Shown here in pieces: positions 47,660 to 64,000 of a DNA stretch of 64,000 nt. The notes under the pieces were generated by a model. The model was given only the letters and a program-made list of their open reading frames with translations, did not search any database and had not been told where the DNA came from. The stretch covers positions 4,882,892 to 4,946,891 of the forward strand of contig JAXIVH010000013.1 of the NCBI GenBank assembly GCA_036785325.1. Reading direction: 5' to 3'. Origin of the DNA: Urophycis tenuis. Lineage: Eukaryota; Chordata; Actinopteri; Gadiformes; Phycidae. The translations under genes were made by a program, and so were the position numbers. Each line of letters opens with the position of its first letter. The stretch's first letter is position 1.

Positions 47660-50600
47660 ATGCCCGCGAACCTCTCCTCCGCGGACCTGAGCGGGGCTCC
47701 CCCCGGAGACCCGACCCAGCTCCACTACCCGGCGCTCCTCTTCGGAGTGCTGCTGATCGTCGTCATCGTGTGCGGGAACGTGCTGGTGTGTGTGAGCGTG
47801 TACATGGAGAAAGCCCTGAAGACCACCACAAACTACTTCATCGTCAGCCTCGCGGTGGCCGACCTGATGCTGGCGGTGCTCGTGCTGCCGCTCTTCGTGT
47901 ACTCGGAGGTAAGCGAGACGCAGCGTCCCGGGGGGCAGGCGGGTCCTGGGGGGAAGGACCAGCCTGGGGGGGTAGGTCCAGCCTGCCACCCAGGACCAGC
48001 CTGCCCCCCGGTATTCAAACACGGACCCACTGAAACACTCCCCACGTGCTACTGTTAAACCATTCACACTTTATTCAATATGAATTCAGTGGAGCGTTAA
48101 CCCTTCCATTTAGAGACAGGTGTTTACACCCGCCTGTCTGTGGGTGAAGTGTGAGAGCATCATAAAGATATGTATCAAAAGAAACTTCTCAAGCTGTTTA
48201 ACCCCCTAACCTTTAACCTCTCTAACTAACCTTAACCCCAAACCTCTCTAACTAACATTAACCTCTAACCTCTGTAACTAACCCTACCATCTAACTCTAA
48301 CATCCCTAACAAACGATAACCTCTCTAACTAACTAACCCTAACCTCTCTTAACTAGAGTGATAGTTAAGAGGGCGGCAGTAGCTCAGTGGATAGAGCCAG
48401 GGGCGGCACTAGGGGGGGGCTCGGTGATGCTACACCAATGCCCCCCCTGGATTAGCCATAGCACCCCCATAGCACCCCCAAGAAAATCATTTATTTATTG
48501 TTCATTACGTGACACATATGCCATCACCCTCATTTCATAGCACCCTCGGTAAAGCGCAGAGCACCCCCATAGCACCCGCAGAAAACAATGTTTGGTGCCG
48601 CCACTGGGTAGAGCAGGTGGATAGAGTAGGTCGTCCACTAACCGCAGGGTCGGCAGCTCGATCCCCCCCTCCCCTCCTCCAACTGTCCGCATGTCCAAGT
48701 GTCCTTGAGCAAGACACTGAACCCCAACTTGCTCCCCGGGCGCTGAACATAGCAGCCCACTGCTCCTATGTACCATTGGATGGGTCAAATGCAGAGAACA
48801 AATTTCGTTCCCATATCTAAAAAAAATACTGATCAATAAAGCCCGAGAGGTCCTCTCTTTTTCTTCTTCTTCTTAAAACAAGTTAACCTGCCAAGGTCTT
48901 CTTCAGCCTAAACAAAATCAACTTCTGAAGTATGCTGACCCCTTCAACCCCTACCCATTAACCCCCTAACCCACTGACCTTAACCCTCTGACCCTAACCC
49001 TTCAACCCTAACCTGTTAACTCTGACCTTTATCCATTAACCCCCTCATGCATTGACCTTACCCCTCTGACCCTAACCCTTCAACCCTAACCCATTAACTC
49101 TAACCCATACCCATTAACCCCCTAACCTTAACCTTCTGACCCTAAACATCCAAATGTGACCCCCTAACCCTACCCACTAACTAGCATCATAGCCACCCAG
49201 TGTGCTAACATAGTATCATAACTTCCCAGTGTGCTAACATAGCATCATAGCTACCCAGTGTGCTAACATAGCATCATAGCTACCCAGTGCTAACATAACA
49301 CCATAACTGCCAAGTGGTAACATGGCACCATAGCTCCTTAGTGGTAACATAGCATTGTAGCTTAGATACTGTGGTGGATATTATCTTAACAAAAGTAAGA
49401 GGGTTCGGGAAGGCCGTAGTTTGAATGATCAAGACTTTTTATCACTTGCAGCGAAGCAACACAAAGCCTGAGTCTGTTTACAAAGTGACTCCCGCACATC
49501 CCCCATGTGTCCCTTTTTGTCCTGTTTTCCAACCATGATGTCATCACCTTGAACATTTCATATCATACATAGACTGCCCTTCCTCCCTTTACTGCTGGAG
49601 CCCATCTCCACATATCCATGCATGCCCATCCTCCCCATGTCCATTCTGGCCACTTCTAAACATTCAAGTGGACACTTCAGGGACAACAAGGGGTGAACCA
49701 GGGGTGAGCCAAGTACGTTCATGCTTTTCATGGACAACCCAATGATTATACTCGCTTTAACTTGGTTAACATCTTCCATAATACCCAGTGCTAACGTAAC
49801 ATCATAGCTGCCAAGTGCTATCACTCTCATAGCTCAACTAATGACCATTTTCTTTGCTCATGACCCATTATTACGCTCCAAATAAAACATACTTGGGTTG
49901 TGAAAATACAAACAAATATGAGTCTTTTGTTGTACTCACAGTGAAAGGGGTGACAGAGTCCCGCCCCTCCTCTCTGATTGGCTGTGAGACTGGCTCAGAA
50001 ACAATGCTTCACCCCAGACACTGCATTCTAGAGAGTGAAAAAAATGAGGATCATTAATGAGCTCCTCTGGCAGAGGGTCCCAGCAGGAGACCACTGACCA
50101 TGTGTGTGTAGTTCCAGGGGGGACTGTGGTCTCTGGACACGGGGGTGTGTGATGGGCTGATGACCATGGACGTGCTGCTGTGCACCGCCTCCATCTTCAA
50201 CCTCTGTGCCATCAGCATCGACAGGTCAGTGGTGGCTAGCATGCTAACATTAAGTTGTTGGTGTGTTGTAAGCATGTTCGCAATGGACTTAGCGTAGCAT
50301 GATGGCGTGTTAGCATGGAGTTAGCTTTGTGTTAGCCAGGCTCCAACAGTTAGTCAGTTGTGGTTGACCTTAAGCGCTCAAACCCATTGGAAGAAGACTT
50401 GGGCGGAAAAATAGATTTATAGATATACCTCATTTTAGATATGAACTCCTTCAGACTTCCCATGGATACAAACCATGCAGTTGACCTCTAATACATGTGG
50501 TTCACTCTGCCAGGCAGGGCTTGTCAGTCACGGGGGGCTAGGGAGTCTAGTGGGGGGTCTTGTGAGGAGCCAACGTTAGCAGTGCAAGCTCAAAGACCTT

Positions 50601-53600
50601 ACCATGTGGGTTAATGAAGTAGCATCTTATGCCACCTCAGGAGTAGGAGCCAGAGTCCACAGCAGGAGCACACAGAAACACTGGGGGGGGGGGGGGGGGG
50701 GGGCTGTATCTGTGATTTAAGAGCTGGACTAATAAAGTTAACCTGACCTGAATCAGCGCCACGCCGGCACCGCTTTGGGCATCTCCCCGCAGCCCCGGTA
50801 ACCAAGGTGTCATGTGACGGCAGGTTCATCGCTGTCTCTGTCCCGCTCAACTACAACCGGCGCCACGTGGACCAGCGCCAGACGGTGCTGCTGGCGGCCA
50901 CCTGGGTGCTGGCGCTGGCCGTGGCGTCCCCGGTCATGTTCGGCATCAACAACGTGCCGGGCCGCGACCCCAGCGAGTGCAAGCTGGAGAACGACGACTA
51001 CGTCCTGTACTCCTCGGTCTGCTCCTTCTTCATCCCCTGTCCCATCATGCTGCTCCTCTACTGCGCCATGTTCCGGGGGCTCCGCCAGTGGGAGGAGGCG
51101 CGCCGGATGAAGCTGAGGAGCAGCATTCAGGCCTGCCGGAAGCTGCAGGAGGCCGCCACCTCCCTGCCCCCCCTCGCCTCCCTCCCGCCCCCCCTGCCTC
51201 CCATCATAGAGCGGGACCCCCCGGACAGCGAGGGGGAGGAGGTGGGGCCGCGCTACCCCTCCTCCGACTGCAGGGCGGCGCCCGCGGTGCCTCTCTCTCA
51301 GGTCCGCTTCGCCGCCGACCCCAACAAGAAGAAGAGGGCCAAGATCAACGGACGAGAGCGGAAAGCCATGAAGGTCCTTCCTGTGGTGGTAGGTGAGTCG
51401 AACCCTCGTCCAATACCCAATAACGTCTCATCTCCAATAACCAATAACCAATGGGGTTGTGAGTATGTGTTACTGATTGGATGAATCAAGTATCCACCGC
51501 GAAGGAGCACCCGAACAACACAAACGCAAAACGTTGACGCAACATCGATGAATGTAGTTACTGCCACATTTCTATCAGTGTATTTTCGTGTGTGCTGGGA
51601 TGCTGCCCTACTCTGCAGCATGGTTTAGAAATCACTGTCGTGTTTCTGCCTTGGTCCCTGGTCTCCCACAATTAGATTTCACTCAGTCATCCCGTCTTTG
51701 GGAACATTAGACCCAGGTGCTGACCCCCTAGGATAACACAAGATCCTAAGACTCTCATGCTGGTGCTCTGTTGCTGGTGGAGGAGGTGGTGGTCTTCTTC
51801 TGCAGACCACGACCTCCTCCACCCTTTGTGGTGGAGGTCATGGTCTGAAGAAGCAGACCACCACCCTCTGTGACCACCCTCTTTGGTGGAGCAGGTGGTG
51901 GTCTTCTTCTTCAGACCACCCAGCAGGAGGCTTTAGGAGGAGCAAAGGAAGGTCGGCTAATAATAGAGTGTACGGCAGGAGCGACGGCCGCTCAGTTAGC
52001 CGTTGATCCTCAATCCACTTACCAGCCGGTCTCTGAGGTCCTGCTCCGCCGGGGCCAGCTCTCACGACCAGCCTATGCTCCTGTGTCTAGGAAGGCTCGA
52101 TTGGTCAAGAGAGGTGTTTAGCCTCAGCTGATTGGCAGGTCAAGTCTCGTCATTCCCAGCTAGCGTGTTGGCTAATGCGGTCTCCGTTAAAGTCTGGTTA
52201 TTTAGAACACCCAGGGATGACAGTAGTCTCCCAGGCTTCACTCAGGTCCTCCATCGACACGAACACCAGATAACACAGTGAGAACAGTGAGGAAACAGCA
52301 CTCCCCTTATCAAGATAGGCTGGATAGACTTCAGAGACACTAGAACTCCATCCCTCATCAGAGCCACAGCTGAGGTCTACAGAGTGTCATGGTAGCTGAG
52401 GTCTACAGTGTCATGGTGCGTAGCTGAGGTCTACAGAGTGTCATGGTAGCTGAGGTCTACAGAGTGTCATGGTGCGTAGCTGAGGTCTACAGAGTGTCAT
52501 GGTGCGTAGCTGAGGTCTACAGAGTGTCATGGTAGCTGAGGTCTACAGAGTGTCATGGTAGCTGAGGTCTACAGAGTGTCATGGTAGCTGAGGTCTACAG
52601 AGTGTCATGGTAGCTGAGGTCTACAGAGTGTCATGGTGCGTAGCTGAGGTCTACAGAGTGTCATGGTGCGTAGCTGAGGTCTACAGAGTGTCATGGTAGC
52701 TGAGGTCTACAGAGTGTCATGGTGCGTAGCTGAGGTCTACAGAGTGTCATGGTGCGTAGCTGAGGTCTACAGAGTGTCATGGTAGCTGAGGTCTACAGAG
52801 TGTCATGGTAGCTGAGGTCTACAGAGTGTCATGGTAGCTGAGGTCTACAGAGTGTCATGGTGCGTAGCTGAGGTCTACAGAGTGTCATGGTAGCTGAGGT
52901 CTACAGAGTGTCATGGTAGCTGAGGTCTACAGAGTGTCATGGTAGCTGAGGTCTACAGAGTGTCATGGTGCGTAGCTGAGGTCTACAGAGTGTCATGGTA
53001 GCTGAGGTCTACAGAGTGTCATGGTAGCTGAGGTCTACAGAGTGTCATGGTAGCTGAGGTCTACAGAGTGTCATGGTGCGTAGCTGAGGTCTACAGAGTG
53101 TCATGGTGCGTAGCTGAGGTCTACAGAGTGTCATGGTAGCTGAGGTCTACAGAGTGTCATGGTGCGTAGCTGAGGTCTACAGAGTGTCATGGTGCGTAGC
53201 TGAGGTCTACAGAGTGTCATGGTGCGTAGCTGAGGTCTACAGAGTGTCATGGTAGCTGAGGTCTACAGAGTGTCATGGTAGCTGAGGTCTACAGAGTGTC
53301 ATGGTAGCTGAGGTCTACAGAGTGTCATGGTGCGTAGCTGAGGTCTACAGAGTGTCATGGTAGCTGAGGTCTACAGAGTGTCATGGTGCGTAGCTGAGGT
53401 CTACAGAGTGTCATGGTGCGTAGCTGAGGTCTACAGAGTGTCATGGTAGCTGAGGTCTACAGAGTGTCATGGTAGCTGAGGTCTACAGAGTGTCATGGTA
53501 GCTGAGGTCTACAGAGTGTCATGGTGCGTAGCTGAGGTCTACAGAGTGTCATGGTAGCTGAGGTCTACAGAGTGTCATGGTAGCTGAGGTCTACAGAGTG

Positions 53601-54387
53601 TCATGGTAGCTGAGGTCTACAGAGTGTCATGGTGCGTAGCTGAGGTCTACAGAGTGTCATGGTAGCTGAGGTCTACAGAGTGTCATGGTAGCTGAGGTCT
53701 ACAGAGTGTCATGGTAGCTGAGGTCTACAGAGTGTCATGGTGCGTAGCTGAGGTCTACAGAGTGTCATGGTGCGTAGCTGAGGTCTACAGAGTGTCATGG
53801 TGCGTAGCTGAGGTCTACAGAGTGTCATGGTAGCTGAGGTCTACAGAGTGTCATGGTGCGTAGCTGAGGTCTACAGAGTGTCATGGTGCGTAGCTGAGGT
53901 CTACAGAGTGTCATGGTGCGTAGCTGAGGTCTACAGAGTGTCATGGTAGCTGAGGTCTACAGAGTGTCATGGTAGCTGAGGTCTACAGAGTGTCATGGTA
54001 GCTGAGGTCTACAGAGTGTCATGGTGCGTAGCTGAGGTCTTCATGATGCTGACACTGAGGAACATAATGTTGGCTTGAGGGAATATTTACTGTTTGTGTG
54101 TGTGTGTGTGATCAGTAGAACTTGCAGATTAACACTGTGATGGTGGTGTGATGGAAGACTCCTCCTCCTCCTTCTTCACAGGTACCTTCCTGTTCTGCTG
54201 GACTCCGTTCTTTGTGGTGCACACCATGCGAGCACGCTGCTCCGTCTGCCACGTGTCCCCGGGCCTGACCAGCGTGGTGACGTGGCTCGGCTACGTCAAC
54301 AGTGCCCTCAACCCGGTCATCTACACCATCTTCAACACAGAGTTCAGGAAGTTCTTCAAGAAGTGTCTCCACCGCTGCTGCATGTAG
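47660..54387 (+). CDS. drd4: Dopamine receptor D4
   Basis: Exons 47660-47908, 50112-50224, 50824-51392 and 54182-54387 join in phase to 378 aa. Rhodopsin-class aminergic GPCR; Gi-coupled dopamine receptor of the plasma membrane. Visible landmarks: GNVLVCVSV (TM1), SLAVADLMLAVLVLPLFVYSE (TM2), the amine-binding Asp in MTMDVLLCTAS (TM3) followed by DRF, catechol-binding serines in YSSVCSFFIPC (TM5), FLFCWTPFFVV (TM6), NSALNPVIYT (TM7), and a short Cys-ended tail (HRCCM). AKINGRERKAMKVLPVVVG before TM6 is D4-like. The third loop is proline-rich (LASLPPPLPP) but lacks the tandem repeats of human exon 3. Intron 3 instead holds a 1.66-kb minisatellite. Neighbour order matches mammalian SCT-DRD4-DEAF1. 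AATAAA at 54793-54798 and 54963-54968. Confidence 0.95.
48371..48830 (+). mobile_element. tRNA-derived SINE, interrupted by a MITE
   Basis: The head GGCGGCAGTAGCTCAGTGGA (A box) is at 48371-48397. The remainder resumes at 48607 with GTCGTCCACTAACC, a GCTCGATCC B box, and a tail through TGCAGAGAACAAATTTCG. It is the same family as the minus-strand copies at 19336 and 55249. Confidence 0.85.
48398..48606. mobile_element. hAT-type MITE nested in the SINE
   Basis: 209-bp element with short terminal inverted repeats CAGGGGCGGCAC / GTGCCGCCACTG. It is flanked by eight-base duplications GATAGAGC and GGTAGAGC (one mismatch). The 8-bp duplication and CAG-type ends fit the hAT superfamily. Confidence 0.75.
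48930..49370. repeat. Degenerate CCCTAACC and GCTAACATAGCATCATAG repeats
   Basis: 48930-49170 is irregular TAACCCT-rich sequence (also 48195-48355). 49180-49370 has about six units of about 29 bp. All lie in drd4 intron 1. Confidence 0.75.
51785..51865. repeat. Hairpin (inverted repeat) in drd4 intron 3
   Basis: Arms of about 38 bases (left begins GGTGGTGGTCTTCTTCTGCA) meet around a loop of about five bases with a few mismatches. A third partial copy of the left arm is at 51891-51920. Confidence 0.7.
52375..54038. repeat. Two-unit minisatellite in drd4 intron 3 (about 60 copies)
   Basis: 26-bp units (GCTGAGGTCTACAGAGTGTC, ATGGTA) are interspersed with 30-bp units that carry an extra GCGT near the end. 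I counted roughly 34 short and 26 long units. They are otherwise almost identical, so the array is recent. It ends about 140 bases before exon 4. Confidence 0.97.
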
Positions 54388-54399
54388 CCCAGGGCCGTG

Positions 54400-54757
54400 A
54401 GGCCATGTCTGACCAGGGACCTGTAGCTGGACTGTGTCTGACCAGGTACCTGCAACTGGACTGTGTCTGACCAGGTACCTGTAGCTGGACCGTGTCTGAC
54501 CAGGTACCTGCAACTGGACTGTGTCTGACCAGGTACCTGTAGCTGGACCGTGTCTGACCAGGTACCTGCAACTGGACTGTGTCTGACCAGGTACCTGTAG
54601 CTGGACTGTGTCTGACCAGGTACCTGTAGCTGGGCCGTGTCTGACCAGGGACCTGTAGCTGGACCGTGTCTGACCAGGGACCTGTAGCTGGGCCGTGTCT
54701 GACCAGGGACCTGTAGCTGGGCCGTGTCTGACCAGGGACCTGTAGCTGGACCATGTG
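54400..54757. repeat. Minisatellite, 29-bp units, in drd4 3' UTR
   Basis: About 12 units containing GTAGCTGGACCGTGTCTGAC begin about 15 bases after the stop codon, so the array would be transcribed in the mRNA. Confidence 0.93.
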
Positions 54758-55248
54758 AGCATGTCTGGCTCGCGGCCTGCTGAGGATGATTGAATAAAAC
54801 CAGATAGCGGACCTCAACCTGCCTGTGCATCCAGGCTCAACACACTGACTGTTCACCAGGGAAACAGAAACACTGGATTCACTTCCGTCTCCAGGAATCC
54901 ACGCAGAGGATTAGAAACGAGTTGTTTGTACAGTAACATTGTTTGAAATCCGTTTTTTTCAGAATAAAACATTTTTTGATGAAAATGTTTTGTCGTCATT
55001 GTAGCTCTTTGAGGCGTGAGGGCGGGCCCGGCTGGGGTCCAAGCGGGCCCGGCTGGGGTCCAAGCGGGCCACCACAGCATTGTTCCTGCAGAACATCTGA
55101 GACTGGGGGCCTCACACCGCAAGGTCCACAATAACCGTTGCCAGCTATCTAACCTACTCACATTGTGAGTAGGTTAGATGTTCTTGTCAAGAATAGCTTT
55201 CCATTTCTGCGTACCATGAAAGACAGACAGACAGACAGACAGACGTAC

Positions 55249-55490
55249 TTTAATAATCCCTGAGGGAAATTGCATAAGGGAAGGGGGGAGGGGATTGGTT
55301 CTCTGCATTTGACCCATCCTATATCACATAGGAGCAGTGGGCTGCCGTGTTCAGCGCCCGGGGAGCAAGTTGGGGTTCAGTGTCGTCCTCATGACACTGC
55401 GACATGCAGACAGTTGGAGGAGGGAATCGAACCGCCGACCCTACGATTAGTGGAAGACCCGCTCTACCCACTGAGCTACTGCCGCCCCAC
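55249..55490 (-). mobile_element. tRNA-derived SINE
   Basis: On minus it begins GGGCGGCAGTAGCTCAGTGG and has the CGGTTCGATTCCC B box. The body ends in TCTGCATTTGACCC-type sequence, then TTTAATAATCCCTGAGGGAA on plus. Confidence 0.85.
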
Positions 55491-55956
55491 AAAGAAGAAA
55501 AGAAAGAAAAGAAAGAAAAAGATCTGCGCGTGGTCCTTCAGTGACAACACTCAAACTGCTCAACACTTGTTTATTGACAACATGTATCAGTACCAGTTTG
55601 ATCAACAGAAGGTTCAGGATACTTTGGTAAAAGCTAAAAGGACAATTAAAAGTGATGAAAAAGAACCATCAGCAAAGCTTTGAAATGTAATGAAGGACCT
55701 GAATGTTGTGCATGGTTGCGTGCTGACATGAGCTCTATGCTTCATGTTAAACAATACAGTTTAATGCGTGTTAAGTGTAAACATTTCGGTCTGGCTGGAC
55801 TACACAGACCACCTGGACGGCTGCTGGTCCAGTGGAAGAAGCCTGGTCTGGAGAGACCCAGATCTGGGTTTAGACCATCAAGGGAGGAGGAGAAGGCCCC
55901 TCCAGGGTGGTCCAGAGGGTCCTTGCTGGGGTGTAGAGGGGCCCCCTGGTGTGAGC

Positions 55957-61637
<5,681 letters not shown>

Positions 61638-63536
61638 TTCTTACCCGCCGACGCACGACTGAAGCCGAATGTATCCGAACTTATCCGTACCTGGTCTTCT
61701 CAATACCAGAGACGATTATGGATCAAGTTATCAATTTACGGTTAAATATACCGTTAGGAATATAACATTTAGGGACACTTTTCTGGCATCATCACGTCTA
61801 TAAATGGCGTCCCAGCGTTTTATATATTTCATGCACTGCGCACAGGAAAGAGGTGCACCGGAAATGACCGAAAGAAAACGAGCGAGCGCGAATCATAACG
61901 GCGTGTGAACGCTCGTCATCCCAGAGGCGTGCACAGCCTCAGTTAGTCGGAGGGGGGACTTCACCAAGGGGGCCCAGGATTCAGGGCTTCTACTGGAGCA
62001 GTATGTCGCTCTGGCTTTCCCTTGTCAAAATTGAACAAGTCATGATTTTGTTCGTCTTCCAACATGGTCTCATTCCACCTGTCAGAAAGAGAGAAGAGAA
62101 GAGAGGACCTTTCTGTCTTTATTGGTCATTCTCAGTATCTTTTTTAATTAGATGTGGGAATGAAAGGTGTTCTCTGCATTTGACCAATCCCATGGTACAA
62201 AGGAGCAGTAGCAAGTTGAAGGCAAGGGACAGGAGTCTCTGATGGCGGAGGACCCCATGGAGTCATTATTGATGCACCCCAGTGGCCAAAAGCATACATT
62301 AATGGTATACATTTATGTGAACCTTGGAGTATGCTACATCTCCACCTAAAAGAACATGTTCCACTGACACTGTCCACAGGTGGTGCTGTTGAGCCTGTTG
62401 AACTAACCCTTACCCTAACCTGCCACTGAAACCAGTCAGACACGCAATCATTAATTTCGAGACAACAAAGAAAAACTAACACATGCTTCAAATTCTTTGG
62501 AATTGGAACCACATTGTAATTTTAACAATGTGGTTTGGTTTTTTCCAGGTTGGCCAGTTCTCATCTCATACCCATAATCAAAGTAGCCTTCAACACCATC
62601 GTATATCATCTGGTACTAATCATGTCTTTTATTACACTAAATAATCAACAACACTGAATCAGTTATGAGACCTAAATAGAACAAATGTTTTAACCATTAT
62701 TTTGTCATTAAAACAGCCCCCTCCTATATGGTACCCAACACTCCCAGTCAACAGTTCTGTTGCTCCACCAGCCTGACGTAGGCTGGGGGGTACAGCTGGC
62801 TCCATCAGTGCTGTGGCATTCAAATGAGATGGGGAAATAACACACCACTCAAAAAAACAGAATACATGTAATTTGTTTTATCAAAATTTTTATTTCCCAT
62901 TAAATTAACCAAAATATGCTGAGAATGTGTGAAGAAAATTCTAGCGGATTTTGCCCATCAAGCCTAAATTCCGGTTTGGTAATTCATCTGTCGTTCGTTA
63001 CTCACACAGCAACTCAGAAAAAAGACAGCATCTTCTCAAGGACCATGGGTAACAGAAATACTACCAGGAATTTAAGATGGTGCGTAATGATAAAATGGTA
63101 TTTATAATAGAATTTAACATGAAAAGGAATGAGGATTAATGATTTGGCAGAGCAGTAGGGCAGAACAGTCTGCCTGTAAAGCTGCACTTTATTTCATGTT
63201 ACTGAGATAATGTTTATTTAAACCATGTTATCTAGTTCTTATCCTCAATTGATAAAGCTTCGTTAGAACTTTATTAAGTTCTAATCAATTTTCCATCACC
63301 AACAGGAAGCCTACCTTGCAGAGCACAGTGGATTCAGTCTATATACATTATATATATGTTATATACACATCTCTTTCCCGGGCAACTCTAACATAATCCC
63401 ATAACCCCAACAAACATATGTCTGGACAGAGCTCTCATAAAACTGAGATAATAACACAAACTAGGGGTACAAGGTCTGGACTAGGGCTATGGGTTGTGGA
63501 ATGCTGGTGGAGGGGTGGATTCCAAGCAGCAGCTGG
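61638..63536. other. Intergenic DNA between deaf1 and bet1l
   Basis: No gene recognised. 62150-62225 resembles the 3' half of the local SINE (GTTCTCTGCATTTGACCAAT). TTTATT at 62889-62894 may be a bet1l poly(A) signal on minus. Confidence 0.45.
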
Positions 63537-63704
63537 TCAGCGTTGCAGGTGTGATACGAGGTAGTACAGCAGGAAGAAGAGCACCACTAGCCCTACAGAC
63601 ATGTAGCACATGATTTTCCGGTTGTCCCGGCTGGAGCGCAGCATGGTGGAGAAGCGCTTCACACTGCCTGTCAGCAGCCCCGTAGCTCCCAGGAAGTCAG
63701 AGTC
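63537..63704 (-). CDS. bet1l: BET1-like SNARE (GS15), last exon
   Basis: Partial: the final 55 codons after acceptor GTGCTGCAG; the rest lies beyond the right edge. It reads SDFLGATGLLTGSVKRFSTM followed by LRSSRDNRKIMCYMSVGLVV and a hydrophobic C-terminal anchor ending SHLQR. This is the end of a SNARE motif plus a tail anchor, matching BET1L. Role: Golgi Qc-SNARE for retrograde transport to and within the Golgi. On human 11p15.5 BET1L lies in the same broad neighbourhood as DEAF1 and DRD4, which supports the call. Confidence 0.88.
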   Translation of the reverse strand, partial: DSDFLGATGLLTGSVKRFSTMLRSSRDNRKIMCYMSVGLVVLFFLLYYLVSHLQR

Positions 63705-63710
63705 CTGCAG

Positions 63711-64000
63711 CACATCCCCCACACAGGAGGGTAGACATGTCACATCCCCCACACAGGGGGGGTAGACATGTCACATCCCCCACACAGGAGGGTAGACATG
63801 TCACATCCCCCACACAGGGGGGTAGACATGTCACATCCCCCACACAGGAGGGTAGACATGTCACATCCCCCAACACAGGAGGGTAGACATGTCACATCCC
63901 CCACACAGGGGGGTAGACATGTCACATCCCCCACACAGGGGGGTAGACATGTCACATCCCCCACACAGGAGGGTAGACATGTCACATCCCCCAACACAGG
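63711..64000. repeat. Minisatellite, 30-31 bp units, abutting bet1l acceptor
   Basis: About ten units of CACATCCCCCACACAGGAGG plus GTAGACATGT, continuing past the window end. The first unit touches the CTGCAG acceptor at 63705-63710. Confidence 0.95.

Noticed and set aside
47909..48058. drd4 exon 1 read through to a 132-codon protein
   Set aside because: The TCGGAG/GTAAGC donor and exact join to FQGGLWSLDTGVCDG restore the receptor. The read-through is intron.

Overview
This is a vertebrate nuclear window, almost certainly from a ray-finned (teleost) fish. The genes have introns with GT-AG splice sites and introns of 0.1-3 kb. There are fish-type tRNA-derived SINEs, small inverted-repeat transposons, a 200-base N gap at 16427-16626, and an exceptional load of micro- and minisatellites. 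Long AC/AG runs beside splice sites recall gadiform (cod-like) genomes, but that placement is only an inference from composition.

Layout, left to right. (1) 131-2572, plus: last exons of an ankyrin-repeat/SOCS-box gene, best fit asb15. (2) 4542-4642, plus: a possible orphan terminal exon. (3) 4813-12735, minus: complete ten-exon wasl (N-WASP), 508 aa. (4) 12736-23883: intergenic, with satellites, a diverged direct duplication and the assembly gap. (5) 23884-26585 and 31759-33921, plus: two tandem three-exon hyaluronidases, hyal4 and a PH-20/spam1-like gene. (6) 37401-42233, minus: two-exon gpr37. (7) 43751-45097, minus: a four-exon secreted-peptide precursor, proposed here as a candidate fish secretin. 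(8) 47660-54387, plus: four-exon drd4. (9) 55957-61637, minus: twelve-exon deaf1. (10) 63537-63704, minus: last exon of bet1l.

The left part (asb15-wasl-hyal4-spam1-gpr37) matches the order on human 7q31. The right part (secretin candidate-drd4-deaf1-bet1l) matches human 11p15.5. Two ancestral blocks are therefore joined between gpr37 and the peptide gene. lmod2 and tmem229a, expected in the first block, were not seen. The genes are not an operon and share no single pathway: they cover ubiquitin ligation, actin nucleation, glycosaminoglycan cleavage, GPCR signalling, transcription and Golgi trafficking.

The most interesting observation is the peptide gene. Four predicted exons join in one open frame into 146 aa with a signal peptide. 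A 28-residue segment lies between Arg-Arg pairs and has the D/F/S/Y spacing of the secretin-glucagon family. Its place and divergent orientation beside drd4 are those of SCT in mammals. The second theme is minisatellites that copy or abut splice sites, in gpr37, deaf1, wasl, bet1l and the orphan exon.
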